Shown in pieces: positions 1 to 8,501 of a stretch of DNA of 64,000 nt (positions are counted from its first letter, which is position 1; every line of letters starts with the position of its first letter). Position numbers and translations under genes: made by a program. Origin of the DNA: Sphingomonas vulcanisoli (GTDB lineage: Bacteria; Pseudomonadota; Alphaproteobacteria; Sphingomonadales; Sphingomonadaceae). The notes below the pieces were generated by a model. The model worked only from the letters and a program-made list of their open reading frames with translations, did no database searches and was not told the origin of the DNA. The DNA lies in assembly GCF_011761305.1 (NCBI RefSeq), contig NZ_JAAOZC010000003.1, positions 62,001 to 126,000 of the forward strand, read 5' to 3'.

Positions 1-249
1 ACGGCGATGGACAGCGCCCGTGCCGGCCTGCGCGCCACCTGCGATCAGCAGGGCGTGAAGATGCCCGCCGACGCCGATTTCGGCGCACTCGCTACCTGCG
101 GCACGCATATCCACGACATGGTGATGGCCTCGCTTCGCCAGGCCCGCGCCGAAGTCGCGGGCGATCGCTCGATCCCCAACGACGCCCGCGCCCAGGCGCT
201 CGCCGGGATCGACTCCGCCATCGCCAGCAACTCCGCCCGCCCGCACTGA
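1..249 (+). CDS. C-terminal fragment of an unrecognised protein
   Basis: The reading frame is open from the first base of the window to a TGA at 247-249, so this is probably the 3' end of a gene that begins upstream. An ATG at position 7 is in frame but has no visible ribosome-binding site. The 82 visible residues are alanine-rich and charged, with two cysteines (CDQQG and ATCGTH) and no motif I recognise. It could be the tail of a secreted or periplasmic protein. Function unknown. Confidence 0.5.
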   Translation, partial: TAMDSARAGLRATCDQQGVKMPADADFGALATCGTHIHDMVMASLRQARAEVAGDRSIPNDARAQALAGIDSAIASNSARPH

Positions 250-345
250 AATCCTGCGTTGTCGCGGATGCGACGAGCCGAGTGTCCGTTTCGGACCCGT
301 TCCCTCCCGTCATCGTTAGGCTCCCGCACATGATGGGAGTTGAGG

Positions 346-1125
346 ATGGCGGGATTGCTCGATGGCCGTGTGGCGCTGGTGACCGGCGGCGAATCCGGGA
401 TCGGTGCGGCGTCCGCCGTGGCGCTGGCGCAGGCGGGCGCTTCGGTCAGTATCCTCTATTTCCGCGATAAGGGCCTTGCCGATGGCGTCGCGGCGCAGGT
501 GACGGCGGCGGGGGCCAAGGCCACCACCGTCCAGGCTGATCTCGGCGACGAGGCGCAGGTCGCTGCGGCCTTCGCCGCCGTCACCCAGGCGCTGGGCACG
601 CCCGATCTCCTCGTCAATTCCGCCGGGCTCAACATGAGCGGCACCAACGTGACGGATATGGAGCTGGCGCAGTGGGACCGGCTCATCCGCACCGATCTCA
701 CCGGCGCCTTCCTCACCTCGCGCGCGCTGGCGCGGGGCTTGCGGGATGCGAAGAAGCCCGGCCGCATCATCAACATCAGCTCGATCCACGGCCAGGCGGT
801 GCGCGCGGGCGGGGCGGATTATTGCTCGGCCAAGGCGGGGCTTGAAAACCTGACGCGGACGATGGCGATCGAAGTCGCGCCGATGGGCATTACGGTCAAT
901 GCGATCGCGCCGGGCATGATCCTGACGCCGATGAACGTGCGCGCCGAGACCGACGCCGGCTATCGCGCCAGCCTCGAACATAACATTCCCATAGGCCGCG
1001 CCGGGCGGGCGGACGAGGTCGGTGCGATGGTCGTCTACTTGTGCTCCGATGCCGCCGCTTATGTCACCGGCGCGGTGCTGACGATCGATGGCGGCCTCAG
1101 CCTCGAAGCGGCATTGGGAGCCTGA
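346..1125 (+). CDS. SDR-family NAD(P)-dependent oxidoreductase
   Basis: A 259-residue classical short-chain dehydrogenase/reductase. The Rossmann nucleotide-binding motif TGGESGIG lies near residues 14-21, an NSAG motif near 90, and the catalytic YxxxK appears as YCSAK near 155-159 after the upstream serine (INISS). The C-terminus ends with the usual ITVDGG-like segment (LTIDGGLS). I place the start at ATG 346, preceded by GGGAG at 334-338, rather than at the upstream TTG 340. A GH130-like gene follows three bases after its stop, so the two are probably co-transcribed. This suggests a sugar or polyol substrate, as in glucose 1-dehydrogenase-like SDRs, but the substrate cannot be read from sequence. 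Confidence 0.88.
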   Translation: MAGLLDGRVALVTGGESGIGAASAVALAQAGASVSILYFRDKGLADGVAAQVTAAGAKATTVQADLGDEAQVAAAFAAVTQALGTPDLLVNSAGLNMSGTNVTDMELAQWDRLIRTDLTGAFLTSRALARGLRDAKKPGRIINISSIHGQAVRAGGADYCSAKAGLENLTRTMAIEVAPMGITVNAIAPGMILTPMNVRAETDAGYRASLEHNIPIGRAGRADEVGAMVVYLCSDAAAYVTGAVLTIDGGLSLEAALGA

Positions 1126-1128
1126 GCC

Positions 1129-2025
1129 GTGGCACAGATCGATTTCAACGTCGAAGCCACCGATGCGGTCAAGCTCGATGGGCCGAAGGAGCTGCTCGAG
1201 CGCGATCTGATGAGCCCCTATGTCTGGAAGGGGAAGGACGATGTCTTCCTGATGATGGTCCGCGCGGTGCCCAAGCCAGGCGCGAAGGGCGATAGCGGCA
1301 CGATCTGGTATGCCACGAGCAATGACGGCCTATCCTTCACCGCAACGGCCAAGCCGGTGATCGTGCCGGGGCCGGGGCCGGAAGATATCAGCGGCTGCGA
1401 GGATCCCACCGTCGTCGAGCGATCGGACGGGACGTATGTCGTCTATTATACCGGCGTCGATGCCAGCCGCAGCCACGGCGAGATGCTGTACGCCGAGGGC
1501 CCGTCGATGGGGAAGCTCGTCAAGAAGGGCGTCGCCATCCCATCGACCCCCACCGAGGGCAACGTCAAGGAAGCCACCGTCGATCGCACCAAGGCGGGCG
1601 CGTGGCGGCTGTTCTACGAATATGCCGCAGGCGGCGCCTCGCTCGTCGGTCTGGCGATCGGCGAGAGCGAGGCCGGCCCGTGGCAGCATGAAAAGCAGCC
1701 CTTCAAGCCCCGCCCCGATGGCTGGGACGCCTGGCACCTTTCCACCGGTCCGCTGCTGACCAGCGACAAGGATCATCCGGTGATGTTCTACAATGGCGCC
1801 ACCCAGGATGCGCGCTGGCGGATCGGCTGGATCGCCTTCGATGCCGAATATTCCAAAGTGGTCGATCGCTGCGTTGAGCCTTTGATCTCGCCGCCGCCCG
1901 CCGCCAACCGGCTGGATACGGATATCGTCTTTGCCGCTTCGGTGGTGATCGCGGGCGGACATCCGTGGCTCTATTATTCGCGCGGCGATGCGGCGCTATA
2001 TCGAGCGACTTTGAAGCGGAGCTAA
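1129..2025 (+). CDS. GH130-like five-bladed beta-propeller glycosidase/phosphorylase
   Basis: A 298-residue cytoplasmic protein (no signal peptide) with repeated propeller-blade signatures: an SPYVW segment, GCEDPTVV followed by DGTYVVYYTG, and a later VMFYNGA blade. The EDPT...YVVYYTG pair is typical of GH130 mannoside phosphorylases and related glycosidases. The start is GTG 1129, with GGGAG at 1116-1120 lying inside the end of the preceding SDR gene, so translation is probably coupled. The pairing with an SDR suggests uptake and turnover of a mannose-type or related oligosaccharide (inference). Phosphorylase versus hydrolase activity cannot be decided here. Confidence 0.75.
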   Translation: MAQIDFNVEATDAVKLDGPKELLERDLMSPYVWKGKDDVFLMMVRAVPKPGAKGDSGTIWYATSNDGLSFTATAKPVIVPGPGPEDISGCEDPTVVERSDGTYVVYYTGVDASRSHGEMLYAEGPSMGKLVKKGVAIPSTPTEGNVKEATVDRTKAGAWRLFYEYAAGGASLVGLAIGESEAGPWQHEKQPFKPRPDGWDAWHLSTGPLLTSDKDHPVMFYNGATQDARWRIGWIAFDAEYSKVVDRCVEPLISPPPAANRLDTDIVFAASVVIAGGHPWLYYSRGDAALYRATLKRS

Positions 2026-2032
2026 GCCTCCT

Positions 2033-2116
2033 CCGTTTGCCCTGAGCTTGTCGAAGGGCTGTTCTTCTTTCAGCGCTGAAAGAAGAACGGTGCTTCGACA
2101 GGCTCAGCACGAACGG
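2033..2116. repeat. Family D intergenic palindrome (GAGCTTGTCGAAG type)
   Basis: It lies between two convergent genes. The outer arms read CCTGAGCTTGTCGAAG and CTTCGACAGGCTCAG, and inside them sits a perfect 28-bp palindrome at 2061-2088. It may act as a bidirectional terminator. Relatives are at 30168-30256 and, more divergent, at 13791-13865 and 15645-15727. Confidence 0.85.
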
Positions 2117-2125
2117 AAAGGTTCG

Positions 2126-4717
2126 TTAGAAGCGATACGCGACCGTTCCCATCAGTGTCCTTGGCGCAAGCGGCATGCACTGGAGTACGCCACTCGTCCC
2201 CGCCACCCCGAACGTGCCGTTGGGGGCGGAGTTGAGCACACCCTGCGGCTCGGGCACGCAGGCCGCTTTGTTGAAAACATTCTTGAGCCCCGCGCTGATA
2301 TCGAAGCGGCTTCCCAGCACCGCACCCAGCGCAACGCGCAGATCGGAGAGCGCATAGCCACGAGTCGCCTGCGCGGGATTGAAGGCGCGCAGGTCCGCCT
2401 CGTAGTGGCTCTGCCAATAGCTGTGCCAGCTCAGCTCGAGCGCGCCGAGCGGCGTCGTGCGTGCGTACACCATCGATCCGTTGAGCTGCCATTTCGGCAG
2501 CGGAAACCGCGTGCCGCTGAGGTTGGTCGTGCCGGTGGGGAGCAGATAGCCGGGCGGGGGCGTGAAGCTGTAATCACTATAGACCGCATCGAGATAGCTG
2601 CCGGCTGCCTGCAGCGTCAGACCCTTGAGCGGGCGGGCCTGCACATCGAACTCGAACCCCCGCACCCGCGCGCGCCGGGCATTGAGCGTGACGTTATCGT
2701 TGGAGGTGCCCGTGCAGCTGCCGGCGTTGAACAAAGCCTGCGTGCAGACGTCGCCGGGCGCGGTGGCGATGGTCACGTTGGGCAGCGTGGTCTGTATCTG
2801 GATGTCGCGATAATCGGTCCAGTAAGCGGCGAAATTGGTGCGCAGCGGCACGCCCGCCAGCCGCCAATCCGATTTCAGCCCGATCTCATAATCCGTCACG
2901 CGCTCGGGCTTGGCGGTGATCACCGCCGGGTTGATTGCCGCGCTGTTGATCGCCCCGGAGCGATAGCCCGAGCGCGCGGTGGCGTAGGCAAGGGTGTTTC
3001 TCGCCACATCCTGATCCACGGCGACGGTCCAGGTCGGCCGGCGATACGTGCGTGTCACGGTGGTGCGGCATTGGTCGAGCGACAGCAGCCGCCCGCCGGT
3101 GTCGGTCAGGGCGCAGGCGCGGGTGAGCCCGGTATAGGTGATGCCGAGCAGGGTATAGCTGCCGGGATCGTAGACGCCGTTGGGAACGGTGGCGGTGGTG
3201 GGGGGTGTTGCCGGGAAGCGGATCGTCTGCGTCGCCAGCAGCGCATAGCGGTGATCGATCGTGTACCGCGCGCCCGCGGTCAGGCGGGTGTGTGGCGTCA
3301 GGGTGTAGGTGAGCTGGCCGTAGGCGGCATAGCTGCTGTTGCGCTCGCCGTTGCGGGTGGCATCGGTATAGGTGATCTGCCTGCCGCTCGCCGCCGCGGG
3401 CGCGATGCCGCTCGGCAGGAACAGCCAGAGTTGATCGCCATCGGTCGGGCTGGTCTCGCGGAAGCCAAACGCGCCCGCCGTCCACTTGAGCGTGTCGGCG
3501 AGCAGGTGCCCGTTGAAGGTCAGATCCGCCTGCCAGGATCGGTAATCGGGCGTGTCATAGGCATAGACGTTGGTGACATAGGGCAGGCCGCGGTTCTGCG
3601 AGGCGCCGGTGGCATCGAACCAGCGATAGGCGGCGATCAGCCGGGCGTCGACCTGCCCGAGCTTCCTGTCGATCGTCGCGGAGAGCGTCTGGTAGCGGCC
3701 CTCGTCGCGGTTGTTGATCGCCTGCTCGGTGCTCCAGAAGCTGCGGTTCGCCGCCCGCGCCGCCAGCGCGAGCGCGCTGTTATAGGCGGAAGGCAGCGTG
3801 CTGACCGCGGTGCCGGTGAGGTAATTGGCATAATAAGGCGTGATGACCGAGCCCCGGAGATCGGTGAAGCCGAGGCAGGTCGCGGGGATGTTGCAGACCG
3901 ACGGGCGGCCGTTGGAGAGCGTCGTGCCGATGAAGCTGCCGAGCGTCGTATAGGTCTGGCCGGTGTAATGCTCGTCGGAGACATTCGCGCGGAGCAGGAT
4001 GCTCCAGTCAGCCGGCGTCCATTTTGCCGAGAAGATGCCCCCCAGCTTGCGATAACCCATCGCAGGCGTGTCGTTACGGGCACCCGATACCGGATCGACA
4101 TAATAATTGCGGATGTAGCCGTCCGAATGATCGTAATTGAACGCGGCGCGCACCGCGAGGTTGGCGGTCAGCGGCAGGTTGAGCGCCCCTTGTACTGTGT
4201 GCAGGCCGTAATCGCCGAAGCTTGACCGCACATAGCCGCCGAAGTCGCGCGCCGGCTGCTTGGTCTCATAGAAGATCGCGCCGCCGGTGGTGTTGCGGCC
4301 CACCAAAGTCCCCTGCGGGCCTTTGAGCACCTGCACCGTATCGACATCGAACAGGCTGCCCGTCAGCCCCAGCGGCCGCGCATAATAGACGCCGTTCACA
4401 TAGACTGCGGCGGAGGTATCGAACTGCAGGCCGTTGCTCTGGAAATTCTGCTGGCCGCGGATCGTGATGTTGATCACGTCCTGCCGGAAGTTGCTCGGCT
4501 GCACGTAGAGCGAGGGTGTGGCGTAGCGCAGATCCTCGATCGTCTTGATCTGCAGCCGATCGACGGCGGCGGCATCGAAGCTGCTGATCGCAATCGGCAC
4601 CGATTGCTGCGGCTCGGCGCGCTTGCGCGCGGTGACGATGATCGTGCCGAAGGGATCGGCCGCGTCCTGCGCAAAGGCGGGCGTCGCCAAGAGCAGAGCG
4701 AGGAGGGCAGCGCGCAT
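2126..4717 (-). CDS. TonB-dependent outer-membrane receptor
   Basis: An 863-residue protein with a cleavable signal peptide (hydrophobic stretch ending AFAQ, about residues 1-17), a TonB-box-like segment (GTIIVTARKR, about 24-33), an N-terminal plug domain (about 35-165, including IRGQQNF and VLKGPQGTLVGRNTTGG) and a long beta-barrel ending in the aromatic terminus VAYRF typical of outer-membrane proteins. Such receptors take up ferric chelates, glycans or other scarce ligands using TonB energy. The plug wording resembles sphingomonad iron or glycan receptors, and no ligand can be assigned. A small secreted-protein gene lies 39 bp upstream on the same strand and may share its transcript. Confidence 0.95.
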   Translation of the reverse strand: MRAALLALLLATPAFAQDAADPFGTIIVTARKRAEPQQSVPIAISSFDAAAVDRLQIKTIEDLRYATPSLYVQPSNFRQDVINITIRGQQNFQSNGLQFDTSAAVYVNGVYYARPLGLTGSLFDVDTVQVLKGPQGTLVGRNTTGGAIFYETKQPARDFGGYVRSSFGDYGLHTVQGALNLPLTANLAVRAAFNYDHSDGYIRNYYVDPVSGARNDTPAMGYRKLGGIFSAKWTPADWSILLRANVSDEHYTGQTYTTLGSFIGTTLSNGRPSVCNIPATCLGFTDLRGSVITPYYANYLTGTAVSTLPSAYNSALALAARAANRSFWSTEQAINNRDEGRYQTLSATIDRKLGQVDARLIAAYRWFDATGASQNRGLPYVTNVYAYDTPDYRSWQADLTFNGHLLADTLKWTAGAFGFRETSPTDGDQLWLFLPSGIAPAAASGRQITYTDATRNGERNSSYAAYGQLTYTLTPHTRLTAGARYTIDHRYALLATQTIRFPATPPTTATVPNGVYDPGSYTLLGITYTGLTRACALTDTGGRLLSLDQCRTTVTRTYRRPTWTVAVDQDVARNTLAYATARSGYRSGAINSAAINPAVITAKPERVTDYEIGLKSDWRLAGVPLRTNFAAYWTDYRDIQIQTTLPNVTIATAPGDVCTQALFNAGSCTGTSNDNVTLNARRARVRGFEFDVQARPLKGLTLQAAGSYLDAVYSDYSFTPPPGYLLPTGTTNLSGTRFPLPKWQLNGSMVYARTTPLGALELSWHSYWQSHYEADLRAFNPAQATRGYALSDLRVALGAVLGSRFDISAGLKNVFNKAACVPEPQGVLNSAPNGTFGVAGTSGVLQCMPLAPRTLMGTVAYRF

Positions 4718-4756
4718 GCCCCTCCATCCCCGGCGATCCGGCGGCGCGCAACCGGC

Positions 4757-5014
4757 TTATTCGCAGGCGGACCAATCGCCACGATCGCACGCCGCGACGC
4801 GCCGCCGCCATTCGGCCATGTCGCGTTCGTAGCGGGCATGCGCTGCGCGATAGGCGGCGCTGCCCTGCGCATTGCTGTCGTTACGGCGTTCGACCACGGC
4901 GGCGGCGCGGCGGTTGAGTTCCTGCGTGCGCTCGCGATCGGCGCGGTGGGCGGCGTCCTCGTCCTGCGCGATGGCGGGTGTGGCGGTCAGCAGCAAGGCG
5001 AGGATCAGGCGCAT
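4757..5014 (-). CDS. Small secreted hypothetical protein
   Basis: Encodes 85 residues: a signal peptide (MRLILALLLTATPAIA, then QDED) followed by a highly charged, arginine- and alanine-rich helical segment with two cysteines near the C-terminus (ACDRGDWSACE) that could form a disulphide in the periplasm. An AGGA motif precedes the ATG at 5014. It lies directly upstream of the TonB receptor on the same strand and is likely in the same transcript. I do not recognise the family. Confidence 0.7.
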   Translation of the reverse strand: MRLILALLLTATPAIAQDEDAAHRADRERTQELNRRAAAVVERRNDSNAQGSAAYRAAHARYERDMAEWRRRVAACDRGDWSACE

Positions 5015-5121
5015 CCGATCGATCCTGCCGCGGTCGGCTGTCCCGGCGGTGAACGGGCGTTGCGCCTGCGATCGATGCGCTTAGGATCGCGCCGTTCGGA
5101 AATCCCGCGGCGAAAAGGCCG

Positions 5122-5901
5122 ATGATGATCGCACTGGCTATGCTTCTGGCCGCCGCCCCGCCGACCGCTGTCGAGGTGCGCCGCCTGCCCGCCGACGATG
5201 CGCGGCAGGGCGTGGCTTCGGGAGACGGCGCGCTGTTCGCGATCGACAATCGCGCCATCGCCCGGATCGATCCCGTGAGCGGCAAGGTGGCCGCGCGGTG
5301 GCAGGGGGACGAGGCGCATTTCAAGCATCTCAACAGCTGCATCGTCCATGGCCGCGCGCTGATCTGTGCGGGCTCCAACTATCCGGACCTGCCGATGGCG
5401 AGCCGGATCGAGACGTTCGATGCGCGGACGCTAGAGCATCGCTCGACCCGCGAAATGGGGCCGGGCTATGGCTCGCTGACCTGGGTCGATTGGCACGCAG
5501 GCGGCTGGTGGGCCTGCTATGCCAATTATGACGGCAAGGGCGGCGCGCCAGGCCGCGATCACCGCGCGACGACGTTGGTGCGCTACGACAAAGCCTTCCG
5601 CGAGACCGGGCGCTGGATCTTTCCGGACGCCGTGCTCGATCGCTTTGCGCCGCGCAGCTCGTCGGGCGGCGTGTGGGGCGGGGATGGCTTGCTCTATGTG
5701 ACCGGCCACGATCGGCCCGAGCTGTATGCGTTGCGCGTACCGGAGGGCGGGGGCGTGCTGGAGCTGGTGGCGACGATCGCGATTCCGACCGACGGCCAGG
5801 CGATCGGCTGGGACGAACATGCGCCGCGGCTGCTGTGGGGGATCGAGCGCAAGACGCATGAACTGGTGGCGAGCCGGCTGCCGGTGGTGGCGTCGCCTTA
5901 A
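5122..5901 (+). CDS. Secreted beta-propeller-like protein of unknown function
   Basis: A 259-residue protein with a short hydrophobic N-terminus (MMIALAMLLAAAPPTA) that looks like a signal peptide. The rest is rich in tryptophan, glycine and aspartate with repeated strand-turn units (DGALFAIDNR, GDGLLYVTGHDRPELYAL), suggesting a propeller or quinoprotein-like fold that might bind a ligand or track a substrate in the periplasm. No catalytic motif is recognised. It diverges from the small secreted protein/TonB receptor pair, sharing a 107-bp upstream gap. Confidence 0.7.
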   Translation: MMIALAMLLAAAPPTAVEVRRLPADDARQGVASGDGALFAIDNRAIARIDPVSGKVAARWQGDEAHFKHLNSCIVHGRALICAGSNYPDLPMASRIETFDARTLEHRSTREMGPGYGSLTWVDWHAGGWWACYANYDGKGGAPGRDHRATTLVRYDKAFRETGRWIFPDAVLDRFAPRSSSGGVWGGDGLLYVTGHDRPELYALRVPEGGGVLELVATIAIPTDGQAIGWDEHAPRLLWGIERKTHELVASRLPVVASP

Positions 5902-6028
5902 AACCCCTCCCCTTAGGGGAGGGGCAAGGGGTGGGGTAGCGGCGGCGGGGGCTCGATGCCCCTGGCGTCGCTTTTGGGGCGACCGGACTCCCCCACCCCA
6001 ACCCCTCCCCTGAAGGGGAGGGGCTTTA
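5902..6028. repeat. Family B intergenic palindrome (CCCCTCCCC/GGGGAGGGG)
   Basis: Two hairpins of the form CCCCTCCCCTtAGGGGAGGGG lie at the two ends. Complementary G-rich and C-rich stretches (GGGGTGGGG and CCCCACCCC) lie just inside and can pair with each other. It separates two convergent genes. Sister copies are at 31434-31580 and 60773-60882. Confidence 0.85.
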
Positions 6029-6030
6029 GG

Positions 6031-7662
6031 TCACCGCGGGCATTTCCTTGCGACGCTCACCAGACACTTCCCATCCACCTTGGGCGCCTTGATCTCCGCC
6101 ACCGCCGCCAGCGTCGGCGCGATGTCCACCGTTTCCGCCACGCCGGGCCGCGCGGGCTTCACGCCCGGCCACCAGAACAGGATCGGCACGCGGCGGTCCT
6201 CGTCCCAGGGCGTGCCATGGCCGGCGATCATATCGGCAGGCGCTTTGGGCATGTAGAGGCTGGTGTGGTTGCGGAACTCGACCGCAATGTCGCCGCTGCG
6301 CAGCGGATCATAGCTTTCGCGGTAACGCTGCAGCAACGTCAGCGTCTCGACGGGTTTGCCGACCGGCATCGGCGTCGCGGCGATTTCCTCGGGCGTATGG
6401 ACCGCGAACACTTCCGGTCGCGCCTTGAGCCAGGCGATCGCGGCGGCGCGGATCTGCGCGCGCGCTGCGGGATCGGCGACGCCGGTGATGAAGATCTGCT
6501 GCGCATCTTCGCCCTTCATCGCCAGATCGGGCAGACCGAAGCGCGCGCGCATCGCGGCGGTGAGTTCCTCGAGCAGATGGCCGGAATCGACCCGCTCCGC
6601 ATCGACGCCGGTCCCGCGCAACCGTTCGGCGGCGTCGTGCCCGCCATGGTCGGCGGTCAGCACGACGACATAGGGCACGTGCAGGCTGTCGAGCTTCGCG
6701 AACAATGCGCCAAGGGTCGCATCGAGCGCCGCCACCTGCGTGCACATTTCCGCCCCGCCGTTGCCGAAGCGATGGCCGACATAATCGGTGGCCGAGAAGC
6801 TCAGCGCGAGCAGGTCGGTCGCGGGGCCATGGCCGAGGTGCTCGCGATCAATCGTCGCGCGCGCGAAATCGAGCACCAGCGTATCGAACAGCGGCGAACT
6901 GTGCAGTTCGTTGAGGAAATCCTTGCCGCCGGGCTCCAGCCCCAGGCTCTGCTCGGGCGGCACCTTGCCCGACCGAGCGACCGGCCCGAACGTGTACGGC
7001 TTCTCCAGCGCGCGGCACGCCGCCGGGGCTTCGGGCCAGAGCGCGGGCGCCGAAGCCTTCCACGCCGCCATCGTCGCCTGGTTGAACGTGTCGGCGGGTC
7101 CGGTCACCGCGGGCGTCGCAGGTCCGGCATAGGAAGAGGTGCTGAAGCCCGTGCCATCCAACCACCACCAGACGCCGTCGGCATGTTTGCCGCCCATGGT
7201 GATCGCGGCACGGTCCTTGCCCGAAATCGCATAGACGCGCGCGCCCGGCTGCGCCGCCTTGAGCCAGCTGCCGAGCGTATCGACGTGCATGTTCTGCGGC
7301 CCGCGCGCATCGGCGTCGGCGCCGGGCACGCTGACGCAATAGACGCTTTTGCCCGTCGCGCGATCGTACCAGACATTGGCGACGATGCCCGTGGTGGCGG
7401 GGTGATCGCCGGTGAGGATGGTCGAATGGCCCGGGCAGGTCTCGGTCGCGGCGTGGCTCTGGTAGCCCGTAAAGCTCAAGCCCTGCGAGAGCCGTGCGAG
7501 GCCGCCGGTGTAAGTGGGGCGATAGCGTTGATAGAGCGTTAGCGCGAACTGATCGACCGAGATGGCGACGATCAATTTGGGTTGCCGTGGGGCAGGCGCA
7601 GCGGCGGCGGGTAACGCGCCGAGCGCCATTGCGATTGCTGCCGCCCAACCTGTCATCCGCAT
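6031..7662 (-). CDS. PafA-like alkaline phosphatase / type I phosphodiesterase family protein
   Basis: A 543-residue periplasmic enzyme with a signal peptide (AAAIAMALGALPAAAA) followed by KLIVAISVDQF, the first metal-binding aspartate. The nucleophile region is ATETCPGHSTILTG, with threonine as the likely nucleophile, as in PafA/nucleotide pyrophosphatase enzymes. Later metal ligands are the aspartate in SFSATDYVGH and the pair in LTADHGGHD. These enzymes release phosphate from monoesters or diesters in the periplasm. The frame is open 65 codons further upstream, but ATG 7662 has a good GGGAG site seven bases before it and begins a proper signal peptide, so the longer start is rejected. Confidence 0.9.
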   Translation of the reverse strand: MRMTGWAAAIAMALGALPAAAAPAPRQPKLIVAISVDQFALTLYQRYRPTYTGGLARLSQGLSFTGYQSHAATETCPGHSTILTGDHPATTGIVANVWYDRATGKSVYCVSVPGADADARGPQNMHVDTLGSWLKAAQPGARVYAISGKDRAAITMGGKHADGVWWWLDGTGFSTSSYAGPATPAVTGPADTFNQATMAAWKASAPALWPEAPAACRALEKPYTFGPVARSGKVPPEQSLGLEPGGKDFLNELHSSPLFDTLVLDFARATIDREHLGHGPATDLLALSFSATDYVGHRFGNGGAEMCTQVAALDATLGALFAKLDSLHVPYVVVLTADHGGHDAAERLRGTGVDAERVDSGHLLEELTAAMRARFGLPDLAMKGEDAQQIFITGVADPAARAQIRAAAIAWLKARPEVFAVHTPEEIAATPMPVGKPVETLTLLQRYRESYDPLRSGDIAVEFRNHTSLYMPKAPADMIAGHGTPWDEDRRVPILFWWPGVKPARPGVAETVDIAPTLAAVAEIKAPKVDGKCLVSVARKCPR

Positions 7663-7828
7663 CGTCTCGCTCCCACCGTTGAAAGGCGGCTCATGCGAGG
7701 CCCGCGTTGCGGATTTGTGACGGGCGAAGTTGAGGAAGTTGAGGATTGCGGAAGGAATTTGGCGGGACGTGCCAAGCCCTGCGCAAAGCACGATCGGCAA
7801 AGTCAGAACTACCGCGAACATCGTCAAA

Positions 7829-7857
7829 CCTGTACCATAAATGTTCCGTTTTGTCAA
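7829..7857 (-). promoter_or_regulatory. Possible promoter for the PafA-like phosphatase
   Basis: On the minus strand a perfect TTGACA (7857 to 7852) is followed 17 bp later by TACAGG (7834 to 7829), a weak -10 match. This leaves an untranslated leader of about 160 bp before ATG 7662. Only the -35 half is convincing. Confidence 0.4.
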
Positions 7858-7865
7858 GCTCCGAG

Positions 7866-7993
7866 ATCCTCCCCGATACGGGGAGGTGGCAGGCCGGAGG
7901 CCTGACGGAGGGGGCTATCCATCTGCGTCGCGTTCGATTTTGAGCCCCCTCCACCACGCTTCGCGCGGTCCCCCTCCCCGTGCCGGGGAGGAT
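7866..7993. repeat. Family A structured palindrome, copy 1
   Basis: The ends read ATCCTCCCC and GGGGAGGAT. Inner hairpins are CAGGCC-GGA-GGCCTG on the left and CGC-TTC-GCG on the right. It lies between two genes transcribed from the minus strand. The hairpin sequences differ from the other copies but remain paired. Confidence 0.85.
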
Positions 7994-7997
7994 CGCG

Positions 7998-8501
7998 TTA
8001 CCGCCGCCCCAGCGGGCCGAAGCTGAACAGGCCCCGGCGATAGTTCATCACGATCAGCGTCGGCGTGACATCCTGCCCCACATTGATTGCAGCCTCGATC
8101 GCATGGGGCTTGGCGTGGCCGAGATAGGGGTTGCCGGCGAAGCCGACGCCGTCGCGCAGCAGGCTGAAGCCGTGGCCACCGCTGGGGTTGTGGATCACCG
8201 CCAGCGCATAGGCGCCGGGCGAGGGCGCGCGCAGGCACAGTATCACCGGCCCGGCGGCGGGGACGGGCGCCACCGATCGGCGGAAGGCCTTGCCCGCAGC
8301 GATCAATTTGTTGTCGTCTTCCAGAAAGTCGTCGTCGTTGACGGGATAGAGTTCGGCGCGGAGCGTGCCCGTGCGGTGCGACAGCCCTTCGACGGTGATG
8401 CGGATCGCAGGGCCGCTCTCGTTGGGGCGGCAGGTGCCCTCCGCGACGCCGAGGCGCGGCGAGGAGGCGATCGCGGCGGCCATCGCGAGCAGCGCGATCA
8501 C
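7998..8501 (-). CDS. DUF2141 domain-containing secreted protein
   Basis: Encodes 167 residues: a signal peptide (VIALLAMAAAIASSPRLGVA) and one DUF2141 domain with the characteristic G-LR-ELYPV...AGKAFRRSVAPVP and PGAYALAVIHNPSGGHGF segments. The function of DUF2141 is not established; members are small secreted beta-rich proteins. The start is GTG 8501, which overlaps the TGA of the upstream membrane-protein gene (GTGA), so the two are translationally coupled. A long open frame upstream of this GTG is a shadow of the neighbouring gene. Confidence 0.85.
   Translation of the reverse strand: MIALLAMAAAIASSPRLGVAEGTCRPNESGPAIRITVEGLSHRTGTLRAELYPVNDDDFLEDDNKLIAAGKAFRRSVAPVPAAGPVILCLRAPSPGAYALAVIHNPSGGHGFSLLRDGVGFAGNPYLGHAKPHAIEAAINVGQDVTPTLIVMNYRRGLFSFGPLGRR

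Noticed and set aside
2048-4225. A 725-codon frame antisense to the TonB receptor
   Set aside because: It has no signal sequence, motif or ribosome-binding site, and its composition (arginine, alanine, glycine) is what antisense of a GC-rich gene gives. The opposite strand has a full receptor with plug and barrel signatures.
5956-7542. A 528-codon frame antisense to the PafA-like phosphatase
   Set aside because: No motif; shadow of a real gene with catalytic residues on the other strand.
7663-7857. Upstream extension of the PafA-like phosphatase
   Set aside because: The extra 65 codons include a TTGACA promoter element and lie before a good ribosome-binding site and signal peptide.
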